Shown: positions 1 through 10,600 of the stretch, piece after piece
Layout: every line of letters starts with the position of its first letter
Numbering within the stretch: position 1 is the first letter of the stretch
Assembly: GCA_903845115.1 (NCBI GenBank)
Contig: CAIMWE010000174.1
Location: forward strand, 1 to 48,051
Source of the DNA: an uncultured Acidobacteriota bacterium
Lineage (GTDB): Bacteria > Acidobacteriota > Thermoanaerobaculia > UBA5066
Length of the DNA: 48,051 nt
Direction: 5' to 3'
The notes under the pieces: model-generated
The model's input: only the letters and a program-made list of their open reading frames with translations
Database searches by the model: none
What the model was told of the DNA's origin: nothing
Position numbers and translations under genes: made by a program

Positions 1-3000
1 ATCGACGACCCGGCGCGGGTCGGCCTCGTCGAGGCCCACGGCACCGGGACCGCGCTCGGCGACCCGATCGAGCTCCACGCCCTCCGGGCGGTCCTCTGCC
101 CGCCGGCCCATCCCCGCGGCCCGCTCCTCGTCTCCTCCGTCAAGACGAACCTCGGGCACCTCGAGGCGGCGGCGGGGATCGCGGGACTCGTCAAGGCGGT
201 CCTGGCGCTCGGCCACGCGGAGGTCCCGCCGCACCTCCACTTCCGGCAGCTCTCTCCCCACATCGACCTCGGGGACGCCCCGATCGCGATTCCGACCGCG
301 CGGACGCCCTGGCCGGCGGCGGAATTCCCGCGCCTGGCGGGCGTCAGCTCGTTCGGGTTCAGCGGGACGAACATCCACGTCGTCGTGGAGGAGGCCCGTG
401 GCCTCCCGGAGCCGCCGCGCCTCCCCGACCGCGCGGCGCAGCTCCTCCTCCTCTCGGGGCGGACCCCGGAGGCGCTCCGGTCGGCGGCGTCGCGGCTCGA
501 GCGACACCTCGCGTCTCCCGCGGGGGAGGAGCTCGCCGGCGTCGCCGCCACGCTCGCGACGGGGCGTGCGCACCTCGCCGAGCGCTTCGCCGCGGTCGTC
601 CGCTCGCGCGAGGAGGGGCTCGCCGTTCTCTCCCGCTTCCGGAGCGGCGAGCGCTCCCCCGGGATCCTCTCGGGGCGCGCCGATCCGGGCGAGAGGCCGG
701 TCGTGGCGTTCCTCTTCACGGGACAGGGGGCGCAGGGACCGGGGATGGGGCGAGCGCTCTGGGACTCCGAGCCGCTCTTCCGCCGGGCGATCGAGGAGTT
801 CGACGCGGTCCTCGCGCCTCACCTCGACGTCCCGCTGCGCGATCTCCTCCTCGGGACCTCGGAGCCGGGGGCGATCCACGAGACCGCGAGGACGCAGCCG
901 GCCCTCGTCGCGCTCGAGCTCGCCCTCGTCCGCCTCCTCGGCTCCTGGGGCCTCGCTCCCGCCTGGACCTTCGGACACAGCGTCGGCGAGATCGCGGCCG
1001 CCGCGGCGGCGGGGATCCTCTCCGAGGGGGACGCCCTGCGCTTCGCGGCGAGGCGGGGAGCGCTGATGGGGGCCCTCCCCGCCGGGGGGGCGATGGCTGC
1101 CCTCCTCGCGCCGGAGGGGGAGGTCCGGGGGCTCCTCGGGCGCCTCCCGGCGGGGGAGCGGGCGCTCCTTTCGATCGCGGCGGTCAACGGGCCCTCGAGC
1201 ACGGTCGTCTCCGGCGGGGCGGGGGCCCTCGAGAGGTTCCTCGCGATCGCCTCGGCCGCGGGGCTCGCCTCCGAGAGGCTCACCGTCTCGCACGCCTTCC
1301 ACTCCCCGCTCCTCGAGCCGGTCCTGGACGAGCTGGAGCGGGTCGCGTCGGAGATGCCGCACGCGCCCGGCCGGGCGGGGCTCGTCCTCGACGTCACGGG
1401 AGCCGCCGCGCGGCCGGGGGAGCTTTGCGGGGCCTACTGGCGGCGGCAGGCGCGGGAGGCGGTCCGGTTCGACGAGGGGATCAGGTCCCTCGCGGCGCAG
1501 GGGGTCGACACCTTCGTCGAGGTGGGGCCGCACCCGGTCCTCGTCACGATGGGGAGGCGCTGCGTCGGCGCGCACGCCGGAAGAGCGCCGGCCTGGATCG
1601 GGACCCTCCGGCGCGGCGTCCCGGCCGACGGCGCTCTTCTCGCGGCCCTCGGCGAGCTGCACGTCCGGGGCGTCCCCGTCGACTGGAAGGGGGTCCACCG
1701 CGAAAGGGGACGGACCGTCACCCTCCCCTCCTACCCGTTCGAGCGGACGAGCCACTGGCTCCCTGCCGAGACGGGGTCCGCGCGGCCAGGCGACGAGGTG
1801 GCGACTGTGGCGACTGGGGAGACTGGGGTGTCCGCCCCGGCGCCCCCCCTGCCGGGACGCGCCATCGCCACGCCGCTGGCCCGGGCGGTCTTCGAGACGA
1901 CCGTCGGCCTCGAGACGTTCCCGCTCCTCGAAGGGCACGTGGTCGGCGGGCGGGTCGTCGTTCCGGGGGCCTTCCACCTCGCGGTGCTCGCGTCCGCGGC
2001 GCAGAGCCTCGTCCCCGGTCCCTTCGCTCTAGAGGCGGTCGCCTTCCGCGAGCCCCTCGTCCTCGCCGACGACGAGAGCCTCGTGCTGCAGGTGACCGCG
2101 GTGACGGGCCCTGCGCCCGGAACGCTCGACCTGCGAGTCGGGACGCTCCGGGGGGAGGAGTGGACCTCTCACGCCGAGGCGACCCTCGCGCCGATCGTCG
2201 GAGAGGGAGACCGCGCGGTGGAGGAGGCGGCCGGCCCCCTCTCGCCTTCGGATCCCGGGGAGGTCTACGCCTTCCTCGAGGCGACCGGCGTCTCCCTCGG
2301 GGCGGGATTCCGGTGGATCCGGAGCCTCCGGAGCGGACCGGGGGAGGCGGTGGCGACGCTCGACGGGGACGACGCCGGGTGGGCCGCCGCCGGGCTCCTC
2401 CACCCGGGACTCGTCGACGGGGCGTTCCAGGTGATCGCCGCCGCCGGAAGAGGGAGCGGGGGAGAGGGAGCGGCCCTGACCCTTCCCTTCGCCGTCGACC
2501 GCTTCGCCCTCCTCGGCCCTCTCGCCCCGCCCCTCACGGCGACGGCCCGCGTCCGCCCCTCCGGGGGAAGCCCTCCCCCGGGAGACGTCGTCCTGCGGGA
2601 CGCCTCGGGGCAGGTCGTTCTCGCCGTGCGGGGACTGCGCCTCAGAGAGGCCGACCGGGGCGCTCTCGCCGGGCACGGATCCGCGTGGCTTCACGAGGTC
2701 GCCTGGAGGGTCTCCCCGGTGCCGGACTCTTCTCCGTCGCTCTCCGGCCGCTGGCTCGTCGTCGCGTCGGACCCGCTTCTCGCACGCCGCGTCGCCGAGG
2801 CGGTGGAGAGGGCGGGCGCCTCCTGCGCCGTCGCGGTCGAGCGGCGAGCCGGCGGAGCGGTCGAAGCGACTGGTTCGAGGGGTCTCGCGGCGGACCCCGC
2901 CTCGGCGGAGGAGGTCGCGAGGCTCCTGGCGGCCGTCGAGACGGAGGGGTCTCTCTCGGGGGTCCTCGACCTCTGGCCGCTCGGGGCGGGTGAGGGCTCG

Positions 3001-4632
3001 CCGGAGGCAGACCTCGAGCGGGACCAGGAGCGGGTGGCGGCGGGAGCGCTCCACCTCGTCCAGGCGCTCGCCGCACGCGGCGTCCCGACGCGCCTCGTCC
3101 TCGTCACCCGGGGCGCGCAGGCCCTTCCCGGCGACGCTCCCGGGCGCGTCGCCCCGGTGCAGGCGCTCGCGTGGGGCCTCGGCCGGGTCGTTGCGCTCGA
3201 GTCTCCCGAGATGGGGCCGCTCCGGCTGGACCTCGATCCCGACCCCGAGGCGGACCTCGCCCGGGATCTCGTGGCAGCAGTTGCAGCGGACTCCGCATCC
3301 TCCCCCGTCGTTTCCGGGGATCGCGAGGAGGAGGTCGCCTTGCGCGGCGGCGTCCGCTTCGTCCCGCGCCTCGTCCGGTCGACCGGTGCAGGCGGTGCCG
3401 TCGGTACAGTCGACGCAGAGGGCGCTTCCGGCGGCGGATCGACCCACCCCGCGGAGGGGACGTTCCTCGTCACTGGAGGAATGGGGGGGCTGGGCCTCGC
3501 CGTGGCGCGTTTCCTCGCTGCACGCGGGGCCAGGGGGCTCGTCCTCGTCGGGAGAAGGCCCCCCTCCGGCCCGGCGCGGGAGGAGATCCGCGCGCTCGAA
3601 GCGGCGGGGGTCCGCGTCGAGACGGTCGCGGTCGACGTCTCGGAGGGTGGGGCGGCGGCGAGGATCAGGTCGGCGCTCGCCGGGCTCCCGCCGCTCGCGG
3701 GGGTCGTCCACGCCGCTGGGGTCCTGGACGACGCGACGCTCCTGCAGCTCGACTGGAGCCGCTTCCGGAAGGTCCTGGCGCCCAAGGTCGCCGGGACGCT
3801 GGCCCTCGCGGAGCTGGCCGGGGGAGTGCCGTTCGTCCTCTTCTCGTCCGCGGCGGGTCTCCTCGGGTCGGCGGGGCAGGGGGCCTATGCGGCAGCCAAC
3901 GCCTTCCTGGACAGTTTCGCCCCGGCCCGAGGGGCGCTCTCGGTCGGCTGGGGGCGGTGGTCGGGGAGCGGGATGGCGAGCCGGGCCGCGGCCGGCGGGC
4001 GGTGGCTCCGGTGGAGCGGTGCGGCCTTCGGCGAGATCTCTCCCGAGCGGGGGCTCGCGCTCCTCGACTTCCTCCTCTCCCGTGGCGGCGGCTCCTACGT
4101 CGCCGTCCTACCGGTCGACTGGGGGGCTCTCCTCGCCGGCGGCGAGTCCGGGACCGTCCCGCCCCTTCTCCGGGAACTCGCCCGGCCCGGGCCGCGGGTC
4201 CCGCCGGCCTCCCCCGAAACCCTCCGGGCGCGCCTCGAGAGCGCGCCGCCGGGGGAGCGGTACGACCTCCTCGCCGGCGGAATCTGGCGCGAGGCGCTCC
4301 GGACGCTCGGCCTCCCGGGGGGACGCCCCCTCGAGCCGCGCACCCCGCTCCGGGACCTCGGCCTCGACTCGCTGATGGCGGTCGAGGTCCGCAACGCGCT
4401 GGCCCGGCAGGTGGAGATGCCCCTCCCCGCGACGCTCCTCTTCGACTACCCGACGGTCGAGGCTGCGGCGCACGCCCTCTCGGAAAGGCTCGGCCTGGAG
4501 GCGGGCCTCGCGGTCGCCCCGCCCCCCTCCCCGGGGGTGGCGCGACAGGTGGAGGTCCTCGGTCGGATGTCCGAGGAGGAGCTTTCGGCCGTGGTCGACG
4601 ACGAGCTCGGGCACCTCCTGGAGGGCCCGTGA
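1..4632 (+). CDS. Type I modular PKS, partial at 5' end: module M1 (KS)-AT-DH-KR-ACP
   Basis: The frame is open from base 1, so the gene starts upstream; 1543 codons are visible. Residues 1-128 are the end of a ketosynthase, with catalytic His13 (AHGTGT) and His53 (KTNLGH). An acyltransferase follows (about 234-540), with Ser327 in GHSVGE and HAFH at 431-434, a malonyl-CoA-type signature. Next come a dehydratase (His646 in HVVGGRVVVP, Asp806 in LVDGAFQ), a ketoreductase with LVTGG and Tyr1296, and an ACP with its phosphopantetheine Ser1457 in GLDSL. The KR carries the LDD motif linked to B-type stereochemistry. The expected result is one malonyl extension ending as an alpha,beta-olefin. The C-terminus ends in an acidic helix (MSEEELSAVVDDEL) that looks like a docking element for the next protein. 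The KR helix after AANAFLD is about five residues shorter than in M4. The stop overlaps the next start by 4 bases. Family assignment is certain; the product is unknown. Confidence 0.97.
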   Translation: MDDPARVGLVEAHGTGTALGDPIELHALRAVLCPPAHPRGPLLVSSVKTNLGHLEAAAGIAGLVKAVLALGHAEVPPHLHFRQLSPHIDLGDAPIAIPTARTPWPAAEFPRLAGVSSFGFSGTNIHVVVEEARGLPEPPRLPDRAAQLLLLSGRTPEALRSAASRLERHLASPAGEELAGVAATLATGRAHLAERFAAVVRSREEGLAVLSRFRSGERSPGILSGRADPGERPVVAFLFTGQGAQGPGMGRALWDSEPLFRRAIEEFDAVLAPHLDVPLRDLLLGTSEPGAIHETARTQPALVALELALVRLLGSWGLAPAWTFGHSVGEIAAAAAAGILSEGDALRFAARRGALMGALPAGGAMAALLAPEGEVRGLLGRLPAGERALLSIAAVNGPSSTVVSGGAGALERFLAIASAAGLASERLTVSHAFHSPLLEPVLDELERVASEMPHAPGRAGLVLDVTGAAARPGELCGAYWRRQAREAVRFDEGIRSLAAQGVDTFVEVGPHPVLVTMGRRCVGAHAGRAPAWIGTLRRGVPADGALLAALGELHVRGVPVDWKGVHRERGRTVTLPSYPFERTSHWLPAETGSARPGDEVATVATGETGVSAPAPPLPGRAIATPLARAVFETTVGLETFPLLEGHVVGGRVVVPGAFHLAVLASAAQSLVPGPFALEAVAFREPLVLADDESLVLQVTAVTGPAPGTLDLRVGTLRGEEWTSHAEATLAPIVGEGDRAVEEAAGPLSPSDPGEVYAFLEATGVSLGAGFRWIRSLRSGPGEAVATLDGDDAGWAAAGLLHPGLVDGAFQVIAAAGRGSGGEGAALTLPFAVDRFALLGPLAPPLTATARVRPSGGSPPPGDVVLRDASGQVVLAVRGLRLREADRGALAGHGSAWLHEVAWRVSPVPDSSPSLSGRWLVVASDPLLARRVAEAVERAGASCAVAVERRAGGAVEATGSRGLAADPASAEEVARLLAAVETEGSLSGVLDLWPLGAGEGSPEADLERDQERVAAGALHLVQALAARGVPTRLVLVTRGAQALPGDAPGRVAPVQALAWGLGRVVALESPEMGPLRLDLDPDPEADLARDLVAAVAADSASSPVVSGDREEEVALRGGVRFVPRLVRSTGAGGAVGTVDAEGASGGGSTHPAEGTFLVTGGMGGLGLAVARFLAARGARGLVLVGRRPPSGPAREEIRALEAAGVRVETVAVDVSEGGAAARIRSALAGLPPLAGVVHAAGVLDDATLLQLDWSRFRKVLAPKVAGTLALAELAGGVPFVLFSSAAGLLGSAGQGAYAAANAFLDSFAPARGALSVGWGRWSGSGMASRAAAGGRWLRWSGAAFGEISPERGLALLDFLLSRGGGSYVAVLPVDWGALLAGGESGTVPPLLRELARPGPRVPPASPETLRARLESAPPGERYDLLAGGIWREALRTLGLPGGRPLEPRTPLRDLGLDSLMAVEVRNALARQVEMPLPATLLFDYPTVEAAAHALSERLGLEAGLAVAPPPSPGVARQVEVLGRMSEEELSAVVDDELGHLLEGP
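1798..1824 (+). repeat. 9-bp tandem repeat in the M1 AT-DH linker
   Basis: GTGGCGACT occurs twice in tandem (1798-1806, 1807-1815), then a degenerate third copy GGGGAGACT. It encodes Val-Ala-Thr repeats in an interdomain linker. Confidence 0.7.
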
Positions 4633-7600
4633 CGGTGCGCGAGCCGTTCGACGAGGTGCGCGACCTCTCGCCCCTGGCGAAGGCGGTCTGGGCTCTGAAG
4701 AAGACGCGGGGCCAGCTCGAGGCGCTCCGGCGCTCGCACGCCGAGCCGATCGCCGTCGTCGGGGCTGCCTGCCGCTTCCCCGGCGCGCCCGACCTCCGCT
4801 CGTTCTGGGAGCTTCTCGAGCGCGGCGAGGCCTCGCTCAGCGAGGTCCCTCCCGACCGGTGGGACATCGAGGCGACCTGGGACCCCGACCCGGACGCGCC
4901 CGGGAAGATGTACGTCCGGAGCGCGGGCTTCCTCCCGGACGTCGCCTCGTTCGACGCGCGCTTCTTCGGCATCGCTCCGCGGGAGGCCGCCCAGATCGAC
5001 CCGCAGCAGCGCCTCCTCCTCGAGGTCGCGTGGGAGGCGCTGGAGAACGCCGCGATCCCCCCGGGAGACCTTTTCGGGACCGCCACGGGCGTTTTCGTCG
5101 GGATCATGGCGGCCGAGTACGCCCACCTGCAGGCGCTCCACGGCGACCCCGCCCGGCAGGACGGGCACAGCGGCGTCGGGAGCGCCTCGAGCGTCGCGGC
5201 GGGGCGCCTCGCCTACGTCCTCGGCCTGACCGGGCCGGCGATGGCGATCGACACCGCCTGCTCGTCGGGGCTCGTCGCCCTCCACCTGGCGGTCCAGAGT
5301 CTGCGGGCGGGGGAGTGCCGGACCGCCCTCGTCGGAGGCGTGAACGTCATCCTGGCGCCCACCCCGATGATCCTCGCCTGCAGGGCCCGGATGCTCGCGC
5401 CCGACGGCCGGTGCAAGACGTTCGACGCGGCGGCGGACGGCTTCGGCCGGGGAGAGGGGTGCGGCGTCGTCGTCCTCCGCAGGCTCTCGGACGCCCTCGA
5501 GAGCGGCGACCGCGTCCTCGCCGTCGTCCGCGGCAGCGCGGTGAACCAGGACGGGCGGAGCGGCGGGTTGACGGCGCCGAACGGGCCGGCTCAGGCCGCC
5601 GTCATCCGGCAGGCGCTCGCCGCGGCCGGCGTCTCGCCGGACGAGATCGGGATGGTCGAGGCGCACGGGACCGGGACGCCGCTCGGCGACCCGATCGAGA
5701 TGGGGGCCCTCGTCGAGGTCTTCGGCACCTCCCGTCGGGAGAGACCTCTCTTCGTCGGCTCCGTCAAGACGAACGTGGGGCACCTGGAGGCGGCGGCCGG
5801 CCTCTCCGCCCTCCTGAAGACGGTGGAGGCGCTCCGCCACCGGACCGCTCCGCCGCACCTCCACCTCGAGCGGCTCAACCCGCGGATCGCGGAGCTCGGG
5901 ATCGACCGGGTGCCGATCGAGATTCCCCGCGAGGCGCTTCCCCTCCTTCCGATCGGTGGCCGGCGGCTCGCGGGCGTCAGCTCCTTCGGCTTCAGCGGGA
6001 CGAACGTCCACGTCGTCCTCGAGGAGCCTCCCTCGGCCGCCCCCGCGCCGGGCGACCTCCCCGCCGTCGTCCCGCTCTCGGCGCGGAGTCCGGGCGCCCT
6101 GCGGGCCCTCGCCGCGCGCTGGGCCGAGAGCCTCTCGCCGGGCCGTGCGGAGGGGCCCCCTCCGAGGCTCGCGGACGTCGCCTTCACGGCCGCGGCGGGA
6201 CGGACTCTCTTCCCCCACCGGGCGGCGATCGTGGCGTCGACCGTCGCCGATCTGCGCGAGAGGCTCGCCTCCCTCGCGCGGGGCGACGAGGGGCCCGCTC
6301 CATCCGGCGCGCCGGCTCACCTCGAGGAGGCGGCGGCCTCCTGGCGCCGCGGCCAGTCGGTCGACCTCGCAAGTCTGGTGGCCAGCGCCGACCCGCGGCG
6401 GGTGGAGCTTCCGTCCGTCGTCTTCGAGCGCGAGAGGCTCTGGATCGACCTGCCCGCTTCCCTCGCCGCTCCCGCCGCCCTGACGCACCCGGGCCTCCTC
6501 CACGCCGTGAGGTGGCAGGCGGCCCCCGTCGTCCCTTCCGTCGCGGTGCCGAGGCCCGGCCGCTGGCTCGTCCTCGGGCCCGGGGGCGAGCCCCTCGCGC
6601 TCCACCTGCGTGAGCGGGGCGTCGACGCGGAGTCCTCCCCGGGGATGCTCCCGCCGAGAGGCGCGGAGGGGGAGACCGCGGGCGTCGTCCTCCTCGCCCC
6701 GGAGGGAAGCGGAGATCCGGCGCGGGCGGCCGCGGAGATTGCCGGCACCGTCCTGGCCGCGCTCCGGGCGCTTCTCGGCCGGCCGGGAGAGGCGCCGAAG
6801 CTCTTCGTCGTGGCGCGCGAGGGCCTGGCGGCGTCGGTCCTCCGGGGCCTCGCGAAGGTTCTCTTCCTGGAGCACCCCGAGGTCCGCGGCGGGCTCGTGG
6901 AGCTCGGTCCCGGCGAGGGAGACGACGGACTCGGCCTCGTCGCGGCGCACCTCCTCGCCGGCGACGGGGAGACGGAGGTCCGCGTCGCGGGGGGCGTCAG
7001 GCAGGTCGCCCGGCTCGAGAGGCTCTCCGCTCCCCCCGCGCGGCTCGTCCTTCCCCCCGACGCGACGGTCCTCGTGACAGGCGGCCTCGGCGCCCTCGGC
7101 CTCGCGATCGCGCGGCGCCTGGTCGAGCGGGGGGCGCGGAGCCTCGTCCTCGTCGGCCGCCGCGGCGTCGACGAGCTCCCGGACGCCACGCGCGCCGCCG
7201 TCGCCTCCCTGGGCGACTCGGGAGCGACGGTCTGGACCCGGAGGGCCGACGTCTCCTCCCCGGGCGACGTCGGGCGGATCCTCGAGGAGATCCGCGCGGG
7301 GGCCCCGCCCCTCGACATGGTCGTTCACGCGGCCGGGGCGCTCGCCGACGCGGTCCTCCTCCGGACCGGTCCGGAGGCGCTCGCGGCGGCGTTCGCGCCG
7401 AAGGTCGCGGGAGCGTGGAACCTCCACGAGGCGACGCAGACGACGGGACTCTCCCGCTTCGTCCTCCTCTCGTCGGCCGCCGCCGTCCTCGGCTCGCCGG
7501 GGCAGGCGGCCTACGCGGCGGCCAACGCCTTTCTCGACGGCCTCGCCCGGAGCCGCCGGGAGGAAGGGCTTCCGGCGACGAGCCTCGCCTTCGGGCCGTG

Positions 7601-10600
7601 GGCGGGCGAGGGAATGGCCCGCGACCTCTCCCGCGTGAGGCCAGGCCCCGTGACCCCCCTCGAGCCGGCCCGGGCCCTCGACGCTTTCGAGGAGGTCCTC
7701 GCGGCCGGGAACCAGCTTCCCCCGGACCTCTCGGTCCTCGACGCCGACTGGGCGTCTCTCTCGAGGGAGACCTCCCTCGCGTCCGGCCCGGTCTCTCGCC
7801 TCCCGTCGATTCTCCGCGGCCTCGCGGGAGGGGAGAGCCGGGAAAAGGGTTCCCCGCTCCCCGAGGAACTCGGGCGTCTCGACGGCGCCTCGCGCGCGGC
7901 GCGGCTGGGCGACATCGTCCGGAAGGAGGTTGCGCGGGTCCTCGGCCTTGCGCCCGGCGAGGTGGACGCCCGGCGCGGTTTCGCCGACTCGGGGATGGAC
8001 TCGCTCCTCGCGATCGACCTGAAGAACGCGCTGCAGGCCCTCCTCGGGATCCCCCTCGCGCCGACCGTCGCGATCAACCACCCGACGGTGGAGACGCTCG
8101 CGACGCACCTCGATGGAATCCTTTTCCCGGAGGGGACCGGCGCTCCTGTCCCCTCCGGGCAGGCGGTCCTCCCGGCGGAGGCGCCGCGCGGCGACGACCC
8201 GATCGCCGTCGTCGGGATCGGCTGCCGCTTTCCGTCGGGATCGGGGCCCGACCTCGAGGGGCCCGGGGCGTTCTGGGAGTTCCTGGCGGAGGGAGGCGAC
8301 GCGGTGAGCGAGGTCCCGAAGGAGCGGTGGGATCCCGCCACCGACGGCGGGCCGCGGTTCGGGGCCTTCCTCTCCGGGGTCGACCTCTTCGACGCCTCGT
8401 TCTTCGGGATCTCGCCCCGCGAGGCGGAGGTGACCGACCCGCAGCAGCGGCTCCTCCTCGAGGTGGCCTGGGAGGCGCTCGAGGACGCGGGGCTCCCGGC
8501 GGACGGCCTCCGGAGGTCGGCCACGGGGGTCTTCGTCGGGATCGACAGCACCGACTACGCGCGGGTCGTCGCGCGCGCGGCCGCCGGAGGAGCCGAGGTC
8601 GACTCCCACGTCGGGACGGGGAACTCGCTCAGCGTCGCCGCCGGGAGGATCAGCTTCGTCCTCGGATTCCACGGCCCGACGATGGCGGTCGACACCGCCT
8701 GCTCCTCCTCGCTCGTCGCGGTCCACCTCGCGGCCGAGAGCCTCAGGCGCGGCGAGTGCACCCTGGCGCTCGCGGGCGGAGTCAACGTGATCCTGACGCC
8801 GGAGACCTCCTCGCTCTTCGAGAAGGCCGGGATGCTGGCCCGCGACGGCCACTGCAAGACGTTCGACGGCGCGGCCGACGGCTACGTCCGGGGAGAGGGG
8901 TGCGCCCTCCTCGTCCTGGAGCGGCTGTCGGTCGCCACTGCCCGAGGGGACCGCGTCCTCGCCCTGATCCGCGGCTCGGCGGTCAACCACGACGGGCCGA
9001 CCAGCGGGCTGACCGTTCCCTCGGCCCCTGCGCAGGAGGCTCTCCTCCGGGGGGCTCTCCGGGCGGCCGGCGTCGCCCCCTCCGCGGTCGGCTACCTCGA
9101 GGCGCACGGGACCGGGACGCCCCTCGGCGACCCGATCGAGATGGAGGCGATCGGCGCGGTCCTCGGAGCCGGGCGGAGCGCGGACGACCCCCTCCTCGTC
9201 GGATCGGTGAAGACGAACCTCGGGCACCTGGAGCCGGCGGCGGGGGTGGCCGGGCTGGTGAAGACCGTCCTCGCCCTCGCGCACCGTGCCGTTCCCCCTC
9301 ACCGGAACTTCTCGAGGCCGAGCCCCTTCATCGACTGGGAACGGCTCCCGGTCCGGATCCCGACCGCCCTCGAGGCCTGGGAGCCCCGTTCGAGGCGCCG
9401 GATCGCCGGCGTCAGCGCGTTCGGCCTGTCCGGGACGAACGCCCACGTCGTCGTCGAGGAGGGGCCCGGGACCCCGTTCTCTCCCGCGGCCGAGCCGCTC
9501 TCAAGGCCCGTCGTCCTGCCGCTCTCGGCGCGGGACCCGGGGGCGCTCCGCGACCAGGCGGCGCGGTGGGCCGACCTTCTCGAGCGGGGAGGGGAGGGCT
9601 CGGACCTGCCGAGCGTCGCCTTCACCGCGGCCACCGGGCGCGCCGGCCTCCCCTTCCGGGCCGCGGTGGTGGCCACCTGCCGGGAAGAGGCGGTCAGGGC
9701 CCTCCGAGGACTCGCCGGCGGGACGGAGGCGCCTGGCCTCGTGGTCGACGGGGAGCCGCGGGACGAAGGCGATGGCGATGGCGACGGCACGGACGCGGCG
9801 CGGACCGCCGCGGAGGCGTTCGTCCGGGGGGAGAGCCCCGACTGGGCGCCCCGTTTCGCCGGCCTCCCGGTCCGCAAGGTGGCTCTCCCGACCTACCCCT
9901 TCCGCAGGAGGCGCCACTGGATCCAGGCGCCTGCCGCGGGGCAGGGCGAGGTCCGGCGCGCGGGGGGCCACCCGCTGATCGGGCATCGCGTCTCCTCGCC
10001 GGCACTCGAGGCCGTCGTCTTCGAGGCCCTCCTCGGCGCGTCCGACCCCTCCTTCCTGGCCGACCACGTCGTCCAGGGGCTCGTCATCGTCTCGGGCCCG
10101 ACCGAGATGACGATGGCGGTCGAGGCGGTGCGGAGCGCCCTCCTGGCGGAGGCGGGGATTGTCCTGGAGGAGGTCCTCTTCGAGGTGCCGCTCGTCCTCT
10201 CCCCCGGCATCCCGCGGACGGTCCAGACGATCCTCTCCGCGGCCGAAGCGGGGGGGTGGCGCTTCGAGATCGTCAGCCGCGGGAACGAATCGGGCTGGGT
10301 CCGGCATGCGAGCGGAAGCCTGCGGGTCGAGGACGGGGAGGAGGAGACGGCCCCGGCAGCCGGGGCATCGGCCGCGGGGGAGAAGATGTCGGGGACGTCG
10401 TTCTACGCCGACGTGGCGCCCCGCTTCGGGTTCGCGTTCGGCCCGGCCTACCGCTGGATCGAGGAAGTCGAGCGGGGTACTGACGAGGCCGGGGCCCGGA
10501 TGCGCCCCGCCACGGCCGCGGAGGCCGCGCCGTACCTCGTCCCCCCCGGACTCTTCGACAGCGCCTTCCAGCTCTCGATGGCGGTCCTCGCCGACGAGGG

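Noticed and set aside
3171-4628. A longer N-terminus for the second PKS protein
   Set aside because: The in-frame extension overlaps the KR-ACP region of the first gene and encodes only Arg/Gly/Pro-rich sequence. GTG 4629 has GGAGG upstream and a 4-base overlap with the previous stop.
4446-9446. A 1666-codon open frame on the minus strand across the PKS genes
   Set aside because: It is Arg/Pro/Gly-rich, has no domain, and mirrors the strongly biased third positions of the plus-strand PKS. Similar antisense frames occur across all PKS genes and the TPR-CHAT gene.
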